Shown: piece by piece, positions 23,583 through 31,942 of the stretch
How positions within the stretch are numbered: position 1 is the first letter of the stretch
Layout of the letters: the number at the start of each line of letters is the position of its first letter
Source of the DNA: Planctomycetota bacterium
GTDB lineage: Bacteria; Planctomycetota; UBA1135; UBA2386
Assembly (NCBI GenBank): GCA_016794425.1
Contig: JAEUHR010000028.1
Location: 62,001 to 126,000 of the forward strand
Reading direction: 5' to 3'
Length of the DNA: 64,000 bases
Made by a program: the position numbers and the translations under genes
The notes under the pieces: model-generated
Databases searched by the model: none
Told to the model about the DNA's origin: nothing
The model's input: the letters and a program-made list of their open reading frames with translations, nothing else

Positions 23583-26132
23583 ATGACCCACCGCATGCAC
23601 TTCCCGACTCCGTTCGTCCGAGGCGCCGTGGCGCGCACCTGGGCCGTGGCCCTCGCCGTCGCCGGCCGCTGGTTCACGTTCCTGATGTCAGCGGCGCTCG
23701 GCACGGTCGCTGCCGCCCAGTGCGCCGCGACCTGGAGTCCCGCCGACACGGGCTACGGGATCGACGGGCCCGGCGCCAACGGCGAAGGCGCCGTCTCGGC
23801 GGTTGTCCGCTGGGATCCGGACGGTCCCGGGCCGCTTGGGGAGAGGATCGCCTTCGGTGGTTCGTTCTACCGCCTGGGCATTTGGGCCCAGAACCTGGTC
23901 ACCCTGGATCCGACCACTGGGCGGTGGTCGGCACCGGGGACCGCTGTCAGTTCGCCGGTGGTGCGGCTGTTGGCGATGCGCAACGGCGATCTGATCGCGA
24001 ACCACTCATCGAACTACATCTACCGCTTGCGGGGAGGCGTGTGGACTCATCTCACCAGCTTCTCCTTCTCCGTCTTCGACATGGAAGAGATGAGCAACGG
24101 AGATCTGGCGGTCGCATCCGGCGGCACGGTTCGGCGATGGAACGGTACGACGTGGTCGCAGCTCGGTCCCAACCTGACCAACGTGCGCGAACTGGCGGTG
24201 CGCCCCGATGGGACCTTGGTCGCCTTGGAGACCATGATCGTCAGCCCGTTCGTCCGGCTGCTCGAGTTCAACGGCAGCACTTGGGTTCCGATGGCCCTCT
24301 CCGGCCCACTTCCGCCGGCCCACGATCTCTCCTGCCTTTCGAACGGCGACCTGGTCGCGCTGGACGGCGGCACCACCCCCGCCTCCGGCACCGACCCCGT
24401 CAGTGTCGTGCGCGAGACACCGATCGGCTGGGTGATCTTGGGAACGGTGACCGACGGCCTCTACGCGCCGAGCATCTACGACCTGACGGTGCTGCCGAAC
24501 GACGAGATCGTGATCGTCGGCCGCTTCACCGCAGTGAACGGTGTGCCTGCCGAGGGCATCGCGAAGTTCGACGGTTCCTCGTGGGCGGCGTTCCCGACTG
24601 CACTCCTTGGCACGAGGGTCACCGGTCTCGCGGGGGATCGCGTCGTGGTCGTCGGCAAGCCGGCGACGAATCCACCGGACCCGAGGCAGAACGTCTGGCT
24701 GCAGGACGGGACCGAGTGGGTGTCTGCCGTGCGGGGTGTGCAAGGGCTGTCCGGCTTGCTCGAGCTGCAATCCGGGGACGTGCTCGGAGTCGGCGGCGAC
24801 CTGCCCAACGGTCTGGCGCGTTTCGACGGCGCCTACTGGCACGCGGTGCCGTTCACGAGTTTCTACGGTGGAGGCAGCATGCCCACGCGCATGCTCGAGC
24901 TGCCGGACGGCAGCGTCGTGGTCGGCGGTGAGAACCTGTTGCTCGGTGCCGACGGGTCTTTCCGCAACATCGGTCGCCTCACCAGCACTGGCTGGGACAC
25001 GATGTCGGGAGGGCTGCAAGGGTCGGTGCGGGCGCTCGTCCGGATGGCGAATGGCGACATCGTCGCGGGTGGCGACATCACGAGCGCGCCGTCGTTCGGC
25101 GCGAGGAACGCCATCAGCCGGTACGACGGCTCGGTCTGGCACCCGCTCGGCCTCGGTCTGCAACGCAGCAACGGCAGCGCCGGGCGCGTCGACGACATGG
25201 TCGTGATGCCGTACGGCCGAATCGTGGTCGTCGGCGACTTCACGACGGCCGGTGGGGCGCCCGCGCGGGGTGTCGCCGCCTTCGATGGTTGGTTCTGGCG
25301 GCAGGTCGGCGGCGGCATGCCGACGCAGTCCGCCCTGGGTGGGGTGCTCGCACAGCGCGATGGCGGCCCGCTCACCTTGCTGGATGGTGCTGGGCAGCTC
25401 TGGGAGCTCTCGGGTTATGGCCTGCCGTCGGAGCACTGGTCGCAGATCGACACTTCGGTGCTTGGCGGCCCCGTCGGCTCGATGGTCGCACTCCCGGGCG
25501 GTGACCTGCTCGTGTCGGGCCCCTTCGCCTCGACCGCGGAAGGGCAGGTGGCCCCGTTCGCCCGCCTCGCTGGCGGCTCCTGGACGACCATCCCGGCGTG
25601 GTCTCCGTCGGCGCTCGCTTGGCCACCCACACTCGACTCCGTCGGCCGCAGCGGCACGGTGTACGCGCTGGGCGATGTTGGCCAGGCCTTCACCAGCCCG
25701 TACACACTCGGATGGTCGACGTTCTCCAGCAACTGCGCGGCCACGGCGACGAGCTTCGGCGCATCGTGTGACGGGGAGCTCGAGGCGCTGTCGCTGCCGT
25801 GGGTCGGTGGCACGTTCCGCTCCCGGCTGTCGTGGCCCAGCGGCAACCAGGCCCTCGGGGTGATCGGCTTTGCCCCCGTCGTTCCGGGACTGCAGCTGAG
25901 CCCCAGCCTGCCCGCGGCGATCGGCTGCACGCTCGACATCACGCGCGACGCCGAAGTGTTCCTGGGCGCGAGCAACAACGCGATCGAGTTCGCGATGCCG
26001 GTGCCGAGTGAGCCGACGCTGGTCGGAGCCGACTTCTACCATCAGATGTTCCCTTACACGCTCGATGCGCAGGGTGGGCTGACGGCGGTCTGGTCCACCA
26101 ACGCGCTGCATCTCGTGGTCGGACTGCTCTGA
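23583..26132 (+). CDS. Large secreted propeller-like protein with shared C-terminal module
   Basis: 849 residues. The N-terminus has a long signal segment ending near FTFLMSAALGTVAAAQ. The body is an array of about 14 units with the pattern G-D-L/I-V-A/V-x-G followed by a Trp-containing strand (MANGDIVAGGDI, MPYGRIVVVGDF, LPNDEIVIVGRF), i.e. a delta-60/propeller-type repeat. The C-terminus carries EPTLVGADFYHQMF and then STNALHLVVGLL, the module shared by other secreted proteins here. Third codon positions are visibly less GC-biased (more TTG, TCC, GGA) than in neighbouring genes. No enzymatic function can be assigned. Confidence 0.82.
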   Translation: MTHRMHFPTPFVRGAVARTWAVALAVAGRWFTFLMSAALGTVAAAQCAATWSPADTGYGIDGPGANGEGAVSAVVRWDPDGPGPLGERIAFGGSFYRLGIWAQNLVTLDPTTGRWSAPGTAVSSPVVRLLAMRNGDLIANHSSNYIYRLRGGVWTHLTSFSFSVFDMEEMSNGDLAVASGGTVRRWNGTTWSQLGPNLTNVRELAVRPDGTLVALETMIVSPFVRLLEFNGSTWVPMALSGPLPPAHDLSCLSNGDLVALDGGTTPASGTDPVSVVRETPIGWVILGTVTDGLYAPSIYDLTVLPNDEIVIVGRFTAVNGVPAEGIAKFDGSSWAAFPTALLGTRVTGLAGDRVVVVGKPATNPPDPRQNVWLQDGTEWVSAVRGVQGLSGLLELQSGDVLGVGGDLPNGLARFDGAYWHAVPFTSFYGGGSMPTRMLELPDGSVVVGGENLLLGADGSFRNIGRLTSTGWDTMSGGLQGSVRALVRMANGDIVAGGDITSAPSFGARNAISRYDGSVWHPLGLGLQRSNGSAGRVDDMVVMPYGRIVVVGDFTTAGGAPARGVAAFDGWFWRQVGGGMPTQSALGGVLAQRDGGPLTLLDGAGQLWELSGYGLPSEHWSQIDTSVLGGPVGSMVALPGGDLLVSGPFASTAEGQVAPFARLAGGSWTTIPAWSPSALAWPPTLDSVGRSGTVYALGDVGQAFTSPYTLGWSTFSSNCAATATSFGASCDGELEALSLPWVGGTFRSRLSWPSGNQALGVIGFAPVVPGLQLSPSLPAAIGCTLDITRDAEVFLGASNNAIEFAMPVPSEPTLVGADFYHQMFPYTLDAQGGLTAVWSTNALHLVVGLL

Positions 26133-26247
26133 AGCCGAGCGCAGGCACCCACCTCTCCCGGCACCACCGACGAGGCGTCCAGGTGGTCGCGAAGCAGGTG
26201 TCGGCGGGGGGTTGCGCAAGTGGCGCGATGGCGTGGAATCCTCGGCG

Positions 26248-29200
26248 ATGACGACCGGTGACGATCGCTCCGCGCCCGAGCCAGTCGGCAGCGCTCGGTT
26301 CGAGGACGCCGCAGCCGATGCCATGCGCCGGTTCCAGCGGTCGGGTGACCGAGCCGAACTCGAACGCGCGCTGCTCCTGTCTGCCCCCGCGCTGCGTCGC
26401 GCTGCCGTCCGCCTCGTGGGTGCGCACGCCGCGGACGACCTGTTGCAGGAGTGCTTCGTGGTTGCGATCACGCGGGCCACGACCTTCGCACCGGACCTGC
26501 GGCTGCTGCCGTGGTTGCTCGGCATCTTGCACAACCTGTTCCGCAACCACCGTCGCCGCCGCTGGTCGCTCGGGCGCTGGACCTCGCCCGGCGAGCGAGC
26601 CGTACGCCCCGATCCGGACCTGCTCGCGGCCGATGAGCCGCCGCCCGCGACGGTCGTCGACCATCGGGAATGGCACCGACGCATCATCGCGGTGGCCGAA
26701 GAGCTGGAGGAGCCGTACCGGTCGGTCGTGCTCGAACACCTCTGCAACGAGACGCCGCTCGTGCAACTCGCCGGGCGCCTGAACCGCCGCCCGGGCACGG
26801 TGCGTTCGCAACTCCACCGCGGCCTCGAAGAGCTGCGCCGCCGGCTGCCCACGCCGTTGCTCGGCGCGCTGGCGGTCCTGCTCGCCGGTCGCCGAGTACG
26901 TGCGATGGCGGCAACCAATGCCAGCTCCCCGGGTCGTGCACCGCAGCGGCCCTCGGTGGCCTGGTTCGGTCTGGCCGCCATCGTGGCAGTGTCGATCTCG
27001 TTGTGGTCACGATCGGATACGGGCGTGCCCGCTTCGCCGCCGACCGCTGCGGCCGCAGTGGCGAAGCCGCTCGCGACCGGCTCGACGGCGGAAGTCACCG
27101 CGTCGACGGCCGCAGACCGTCGTACCGTGGTGGCCGCGACGCGCCGCCTTTCCGCGCGGTTCCGCCTGCCGAACGGGGCGCCGGCCGACGACCTCACGGT
27201 CTGGTGTGATCCCGACTTCGTGGCGGGGCGACCGGTGCCGAGCGTGCACACCGGCTGGCGCCAGGAACGGACCGATGCCGATGGCTTGGTCGGGTTCGAT
27301 GTCCCCACCGACACGGCGGTGGCGCTGCGGCTCCACGAACTCGACCCGCTGCAGGTTCTGCCGCCGAACAGCCGCGACACCGACTGGGAGTTCGCGGTGT
27401 CCCGCGGCGCGCGCGTCCGCTTCCAGTGCGTCGACGGCGAGGGCCGACCGGTCGCATTCCCGACGCTGTTCGCCTGCGGCTCGAACGGTGTACGGTCGCC
27501 GATGCTGCCAGTGGCACGCGGTGATGCGCACGGCTTCGGCACCACCCGCACCTCGCTCGGACGTACACACCTGTTCGCCACCGCGCCAGGCCACCAGATC
27601 AGCGAGCGGGTGATGGTCGATGGCAGCAACCGTCCCGAGGGCATCGTGACCGCACGCTTCGCGCTGTCGCCGTCGCAGCGAACCGTACGCGGTCGCGTGG
27701 TAGACGAGCACGGCAGTCCGCTCAACGGCGCCGTGGTCGCGGCATGGGTCCGCGGCAGCACCCGCAGCGCACCGATCTACTTGCAGACGGATGCTGCGGG
27801 GGATTTCGCGACGGAACACCTGCCCCCCGGTGTCTGGATCGCGGCCGCCATCGCCCCGGGTCACGCCATGGCGGTGCGGCAGTGTGAGGAGCACGAGTCC
27901 GTGTGTGATCTCGTGCTGTGCCGCGGCGTGGACGTCGTCGGCAACGTGGCGTTCACGCCGGCGACGCACTTCGAGCGCCTTCGCATCGTCACGCGCGAAC
28001 TCGAGGGCATACCCGACAACCCGTTGGGCGCCCTCGGCGCCGTGGTCGCGGCCGATGGCGGTTTCGTGCTGCGCAACGTGCACGCGGGCAGGTTCCTGGT
28101 CGGCGTGGGCGAACGGGGAGGCACGCCGTTCGCCACGGAACGGATCGAGGTGACCGGCGAGGCCCCGCCACCGCTGCACTTCACGGTTGCGGCGACTGCG
28201 AGCTGGCAGGTGCGCGTTCTCGACCCGCTTGGCCACCCGATCTCCGACTGTCTCGTGCGCAGCTACGGCGCCGTGGCCATGGTCGGTCACCTCGGGCCCG
28301 AACACGCGGTCACCGATGCCGCCGGGCGCTGCCTGCTGCGACGGCATTCCGTGCCCCGGCGGATCGCCGTGCACCTGAAGCTGGGCTCGACGCACGAGGT
28401 GTTCCCGATCCACTGCATCGAGAGCGCCGGTCCGTCCGAACCCGGCAAGGAGTTCTGTGTCACGATCGAGCCGGGTCTGCCCCGCGCCAGTCTGCACGGC
28501 CGCATCCCCGAGCAGCTGCGCGTTCGGCCCGACGGCGGTGGCCTGCGGCTGCGGCGCGTGGGGGACGATCTGCCGATCACCACCGACCCGGACGGTACCT
28601 TCCGCGTCGACAACCTGCCGCCGGGAACCGATTGGCACCTGATCTGGCAGCGATCGGACCCGTCCGTGTGCCGCCTCGACCTCGCCGTCTTCGACCTTGC
28701 ACCAGGTGCGACGAAGGACTTCGGTGAGCTGCCTTGTGCGGGCGTGGGGTCACTCGCCCTCAGGCTCGCCGCCGATGGCGGGGGGGCCTGCATGCACGTC
28801 AGTGTGGTGGACACGCGAGAGTACACCTTGCTGTTCACCACGGTCCGTCGCGGCGCCGACTTCCGCTGCCAGCTCCCCGTCGGCCGTTACCGGCTCGACT
28901 ACACCGGCTCGGACGGTTCCCGCTGCTCCAGGAGCTTCGAACTGAAGCCGGATGCCATCACCGCGCTCGAACTCCAGGCCGGTGATGGCCTGCCATGCCG
29001 CTTGTTCGTGCCGGAAGCCGAGTCCAGGACCAACCACCTGGCCTTGGTGGTGTCGGTCGAGGATGCCACTGCGACCGGAACCGTCGTTCCGCACCCGATG
29101 CTGGCCAACTTCGACCCGGTCTCACGGGGGTGGTGTCTCGACATCGACCTCCGACCGGGCACGTATCAGGTGATCGCCGAGGGCGGCGACGGGGATCGCC

Positions 29201-29265
29201 GCGGCGGCACCATCGTGGTCGGTCCGCGTCAGGGCCTGCAGACGTTCCCGCTGGCGCCCCTCTGA
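26248..29265 (+). CDS. ECF sigma factor fused to membrane span and large CarboxypepD-type repeat region
   Basis: 1005 residues. Residues about 15-200 are an ECF sigma factor: region 2 with HAADDLLQECFVVAITRATT and LPWLLGILHNLFRNH, and region 4 with PLVQLAGRLNRRPGTVRSQL. Hydrophobic segments follow at about 203-214 and 238-253 (VAWFGLAAIVAVSISLW). The remaining 750 residues are beta-sandwich repeats of the carboxypeptidase-regulatory type and would lie outside the membrane. Membrane-tethered ECF sigmas with C-terminal sensor domains are known in planctomycetes; here the outer part may sense an envelope signal. The ATG at 26248 is chosen over a TTG at 26212. Confidence 0.85.
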   Translation: MTTGDDRSAPEPVGSARFEDAAADAMRRFQRSGDRAELERALLLSAPALRRAAVRLVGAHAADDLLQECFVVAITRATTFAPDLRLLPWLLGILHNLFRNHRRRRWSLGRWTSPGERAVRPDPDLLAADEPPPATVVDHREWHRRIIAVAEELEEPYRSVVLEHLCNETPLVQLAGRLNRRPGTVRSQLHRGLEELRRRLPTPLLGALAVLLAGRRVRAMAATNASSPGRAPQRPSVAWFGLAAIVAVSISLWSRSDTGVPASPPTAAAAVAKPLATGSTAEVTASTAADRRTVVAATRRLSARFRLPNGAPADDLTVWCDPDFVAGRPVPSVHTGWRQERTDADGLVGFDVPTDTAVALRLHELDPLQVLPPNSRDTDWEFAVSRGARVRFQCVDGEGRPVAFPTLFACGSNGVRSPMLPVARGDAHGFGTTRTSLGRTHLFATAPGHQISERVMVDGSNRPEGIVTARFALSPSQRTVRGRVVDEHGSPLNGAVVAAWVRGSTRSAPIYLQTDAAGDFATEHLPPGVWIAAAIAPGHAMAVRQCEEHESVCDLVLCRGVDVVGNVAFTPATHFERLRIVTRELEGIPDNPLGALGAVVAADGGFVLRNVHAGRFLVGVGERGGTPFATERIEVTGEAPPPLHFTVAATASWQVRVLDPLGHPISDCLVRSYGAVAMVGHLGPEHAVTDAAGRCLLRRHSVPRRIAVHLKLGSTHEVFPIHCIESAGPSEPGKEFCVTIEPGLPRASLHGRIPEQLRVRPDGGGLRLRRVGDDLPITTDPDGTFRVDNLPPGTDWHLIWQRSDPSVCRLDLAVFDLAPGATKDFGELPCAGVGSLALRLAADGGGACMHVSVVDTREYTLLFTTVRRGADFRCQLPVGRYRLDYTGSDGSRCSRSFELKPDAITALELQAGDGLPCRLFVPEAESRTNHLALVVSVEDATATGTVVPHPMLANFDPVSRGWCLDIDLRPGTYQVIAEGGDGDRRGGTIVVGPRQGLQTFPLAPL

Positions 29266-29454
29266 CGCGAGCATCGACGCCGCCACGCACGCCGGGTTGG
29301 CCTGGCAGGCGCACGTGGTCCCCATGCCGAGACTCTGCTGCGCTGCGCCGCAAGCAACGCCGCCAGTTTGTCGAGCTACCTGACCCTGCTGCGTGCGTAC
29401 TGCATGCTCGCAGCTCCCCTGATTCGCCCGCGGTCTCCCCACCCCTCTGCGACC

Positions 29455-31341
29455 ATGCCCACTGCCGCGCTCTCCGTTCCGTTCGCCTCCGCCGTGCTGG
29501 TGCTGGCCAGTGCCGCACTCGCGCAGACCGTGCCGGCCGGCTTCGTGGTCGACACCTTGCCCGCCGCCGGTCTGTCGACGCCCAACGACTGCTGCTTCCT
29601 GCCGGACGGCCGCTGCCTGATCGCCAACTCGGGCGGCAGCGTCGTCGTGTTCGCCGGCGCCACCTCGGCGACGATCGGCTCCGTGCCGAACGTCGAGTCC
29701 GGCGGCGAACGTGGCCTGCTGAGCATCGCGGCCGACCCCGGCTTCGCGACCAACGGCCAGTTCTACGTCTACTACTCGAGCACGGCCGACAACTTCATGC
29801 ACCTCGACCGGTTCACCTGCACCGGCGACCTCGCGCTGGCCGGCAGCACGAACCTGCAGTTCGCCGCCGCCAGCCGCCACGTGCTGCTCGGCGCGCTGCC
29901 GGACAACGCCGGCAACCACAACGGCGGCTCGGTGCGCTTCGGCCCGGACGGCATGCTGTACCTGACCGTCGGCGACGACGCGGTCGCGTGCAACGCGCAG
30001 CTGCTGACGTCGCAGGTCGGCTGCCTGCTGCGCCTCGACGTGTCCGGCCGGCCGGCCGGCGGCAGCACGGTGCTGCCGAGCTTCGACCAGCTCGACCCCG
30101 GCACCAACCCGCTGAGCGCGAACACCGACTTCCGCCAGCTGCTGCTGGGGCACGGCCTGCGCAACCCGTTCCGCATGGAGATCGACCCGCTGACCGGCAG
30201 CCTCTACATCGGCGACGTCGGTGCCGGCGCGGTGGAGGAGTACAGCGAGTACGTGTACCCGTCGTCGGGGCCGTTGCCGCTGGTCAACTTCGGCTGGCCG
30301 TGGCGCGAGGGCGCGCAGGCGGGCTTCAGCTGCACCGGCACGCAGCCGCCGGGGCTGGTCGATCCGATCGCCGGCGTGACGCACAGTGCCGGCTGGGCGT
30401 CGGTGATGGGCGGCGCGCGCTACCGCAACCTCGGCGGCACGTTCGATTTCGGCCTCGCCTACGAGGGCAACACGTTCTTCCTCGACTACTTCGCCGGCCA
30501 GGTGCGCCGGTTGGTCGAGGCCGGCGGCGTGTGGTCGCCGGCGCCGCCGGTGCCGGGGCAGCCGAACGCCACCGACTGGGGTACCGGCTTCGACAGCGTC
30601 ACCAGCCTGCGGCTCGGCCCCGACGGCGCGCTGTGGTTCACGCAGCACCCGTCGTCGCTGAAGCGCGTGCGGCTGCTGGGCCCGGTGCCCAGCATCGCAG
30701 CGGTCAGCGGGGGCGGCGAGATCGTGACGGTCGGCGAGCCGTTCGCGCAGCCGCTCGTCGTGCGCGTGCTCGACGCGCAGGGCAACCCGCAACCGAACGG
30801 CTCGGTGACGTTCGCGGTCAGCGGTGGCGGCACGCTGTCGACGACCAATCCGGTGATCGCCGACGCGAACGGTCTCGCGCAGACCACCGTGACCGCGACG
30901 TCGGTCGGTGGTGCCATCACGGTGACCGCGGCGACGCCGGGCGCGATCCAGACGGCGTCGTTCACGCTGTTCGCGCGCCGCCTGCGCGTGATCCACGCCT
31001 CGAACCTGGTGATCGTGACGCTGACCAACACGTCGCCGAACCTGCCGGTGCAGGTGCCGCTGCTGCTGATGATGTCGGTGCCCGGCATCCCGGCGCTGCC
31101 GACCGTGCTGGGGCCGGTCTGCACCGATCCGTTCCACCCGTTCACGCTGGTGCTCGAGGACAGCATCGGCCTGTTCGGCAGCGAACTCGGCGGCGCCGGG
31201 CTGGTCGGCGCGCCGAGCGTGACCAAGATCTACACGGTGCCGGCGGGCTTGCTGACGGGCCTGAACCTGACGTTCCAGGCGGTCGGCATCGACCCGACGC
31301 TCGGCTGGTTCCTGACCAACTGCGAGCCGCACCAGTTCTAG
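29455..31341 (+). CDS. Secreted glucose/sorbosone dehydrogenase-like (PQQ-type) propeller protein
   Basis: 628 residues. MPTAALSVPFASAVLVLASA starts a signal peptide. Residues about 30-400 match the soluble quinoprotein glucose/sorbosone dehydrogenase fold: ERGLLSIAADPGF, NHNGGSVRFGPDGMLYLTVGD, HGLRNPFRMEIDP and LYIGDVGAGAVEEY. A big-1-like Ig domain follows (VVRVLDAQGNPQPNGSVTF to near residue 500). The C-terminus has the shared module (LNLTFQAVGIDPTLGW, then a Thr-Asn). It may oxidise sugars outside the cytoplasm with a quinone cofactor. ATG 29455 is preferred over 29368, which would put 29 extra residues before the signal peptide. Confidence 0.85.
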   Translation: MPTAALSVPFASAVLVLASAALAQTVPAGFVVDTLPAAGLSTPNDCCFLPDGRCLIANSGGSVVVFAGATSATIGSVPNVESGGERGLLSIAADPGFATNGQFYVYYSSTADNFMHLDRFTCTGDLALAGSTNLQFAAASRHVLLGALPDNAGNHNGGSVRFGPDGMLYLTVGDDAVACNAQLLTSQVGCLLRLDVSGRPAGGSTVLPSFDQLDPGTNPLSANTDFRQLLLGHGLRNPFRMEIDPLTGSLYIGDVGAGAVEEYSEYVYPSSGPLPLVNFGWPWREGAQAGFSCTGTQPPGLVDPIAGVTHSAGWASVMGGARYRNLGGTFDFGLAYEGNTFFLDYFAGQVRRLVEAGGVWSPAPPVPGQPNATDWGTGFDSVTSLRLGPDGALWFTQHPSSLKRVRLLGPVPSIAAVSGGGEIVTVGEPFAQPLVVRVLDAQGNPQPNGSVTFAVSGGGTLSTTNPVIADANGLAQTTVTATSVGGAITVTAATPGAIQTASFTLFARRLRVIHASNLVIVTLTNTSPNLPVQVPLLLMMSVPGIPALPTVLGPVCTDPFHPFTLVLEDSIGLFGSELGGAGLVGAPSVTKIYTVPAGLLTGLNLTFQAVGIDPTLGWFLTNCEPHQF

Positions 31342-31394
31342 GCCCGGCGCCGACGGTACTGGCCTGCGGCCGTGCGGTCGCCGAGGATGCGCGC

Positions 31395-31934
31395 GTGTCC
31401 CGCCGCACCTGGTTGTCGCTGTCGGTGCCGCTGCTGCTGGTCGGCGCCTGGTTCCTGGTCACCGCGCTGGTCCGTCGCCACGTCGACGGCCTGATCCAGC
31501 ACGCGGTCGACGCGCCGCTGCCGGAGTTCCGCCTGACCGACCGCGCCGGCCGCACCTGGACGCAGCTCGACCTCGCCGGCAAACGCGCGGTGCTGCACTT
31601 CTTCCGCTCGCGCTGCCACAGCTGTGACGTCGAGGCGCCCGAGATCCGCGCGTTCGAGGCGCGGCTGCCGGCCGACGTGGTCTGCCTGCACGTGATGACC
31701 GATGCCGTGCTGGAGTTCGCGCCGGAGCTGACCGCGGCGACGCTGCAGGCCAAGGCGTTCGCGCAGCCGGTGCTGATGGCCGACGCCGCGTTCGTCGACG
31801 CGTTCCACGGCGTCGACTGGTCGAACGTGACGCCGATCACCTACGTCGTCGACGCGCGCGGCACCGTGCGCTACGGGCTGCGCGGCGCGCGCACCGCGGC
31901 CGAACTCGAGCAGGCGCTGGCGGCAGTGCGGTGA
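31395..31934 (+). CDS. Membrane-anchored redoxin/TlpA-like thioredoxin
   Basis: 179 residues starting from GTG. An N-terminal anchor (LSLSVPLLLVGAWFLVTALV) is followed by a thioredoxin-fold domain with LPEFRLTDRAGRTW and VLHFFRSRCHSCDVEAPEI. The active-site pair is Cys-His-Ser-Cys. A cis-Pro loop occurs at NVTPITYVVDARG. The layout is that of TlpA/ResA-type extracytoplasmic thiol oxidoreductases that reduce or reshuffle disulfides in exported proteins. It stands alone between a secreted dehydrogenase and a convergent peptidase, so its client is unknown. Confidence 0.85.
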   Translation: MSRRTWLSLSVPLLLVGAWFLVTALVRRHVDGLIQHAVDAPLPEFRLTDRAGRTWTQLDLAGKRAVLHFFRSRCHSCDVEAPEIRAFEARLPADVVCLHVMTDAVLEFAPELTAATLQAKAFAQPVLMADAAFVDAFHGVDWSNVTPITYVVDARGTVRYGLRGARTAAELEQALAAVR

Positions 31935-31942
31935 CCGGTCAC
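31931..31942. terminator. Perfect 12-base palindrome holding both convergent stop codons
   Basis: GTGACCGGTCAC is self-complementary. The redoxin stop (TGA 31932-31934) and the peptidase stop on the other strand (31939-31941) both lie within it. The two genes are separated by only 4 bases. A terminator role is possible but the palindrome has no loop. Confidence 0.3.

Noticed and set aside
24006..27761. A minus-strand open frame of over 1200 codons opposite two genes
   Set aside because: Its translation is Arg/Ser/Ala-rich without domain signatures and mirrors the high-GC third positions of the plus-strand genes. The same holds for long frames at 31960-36120 (+), 45705-50858 (-), 6505-9777 (+) and 2678-5242 (-).
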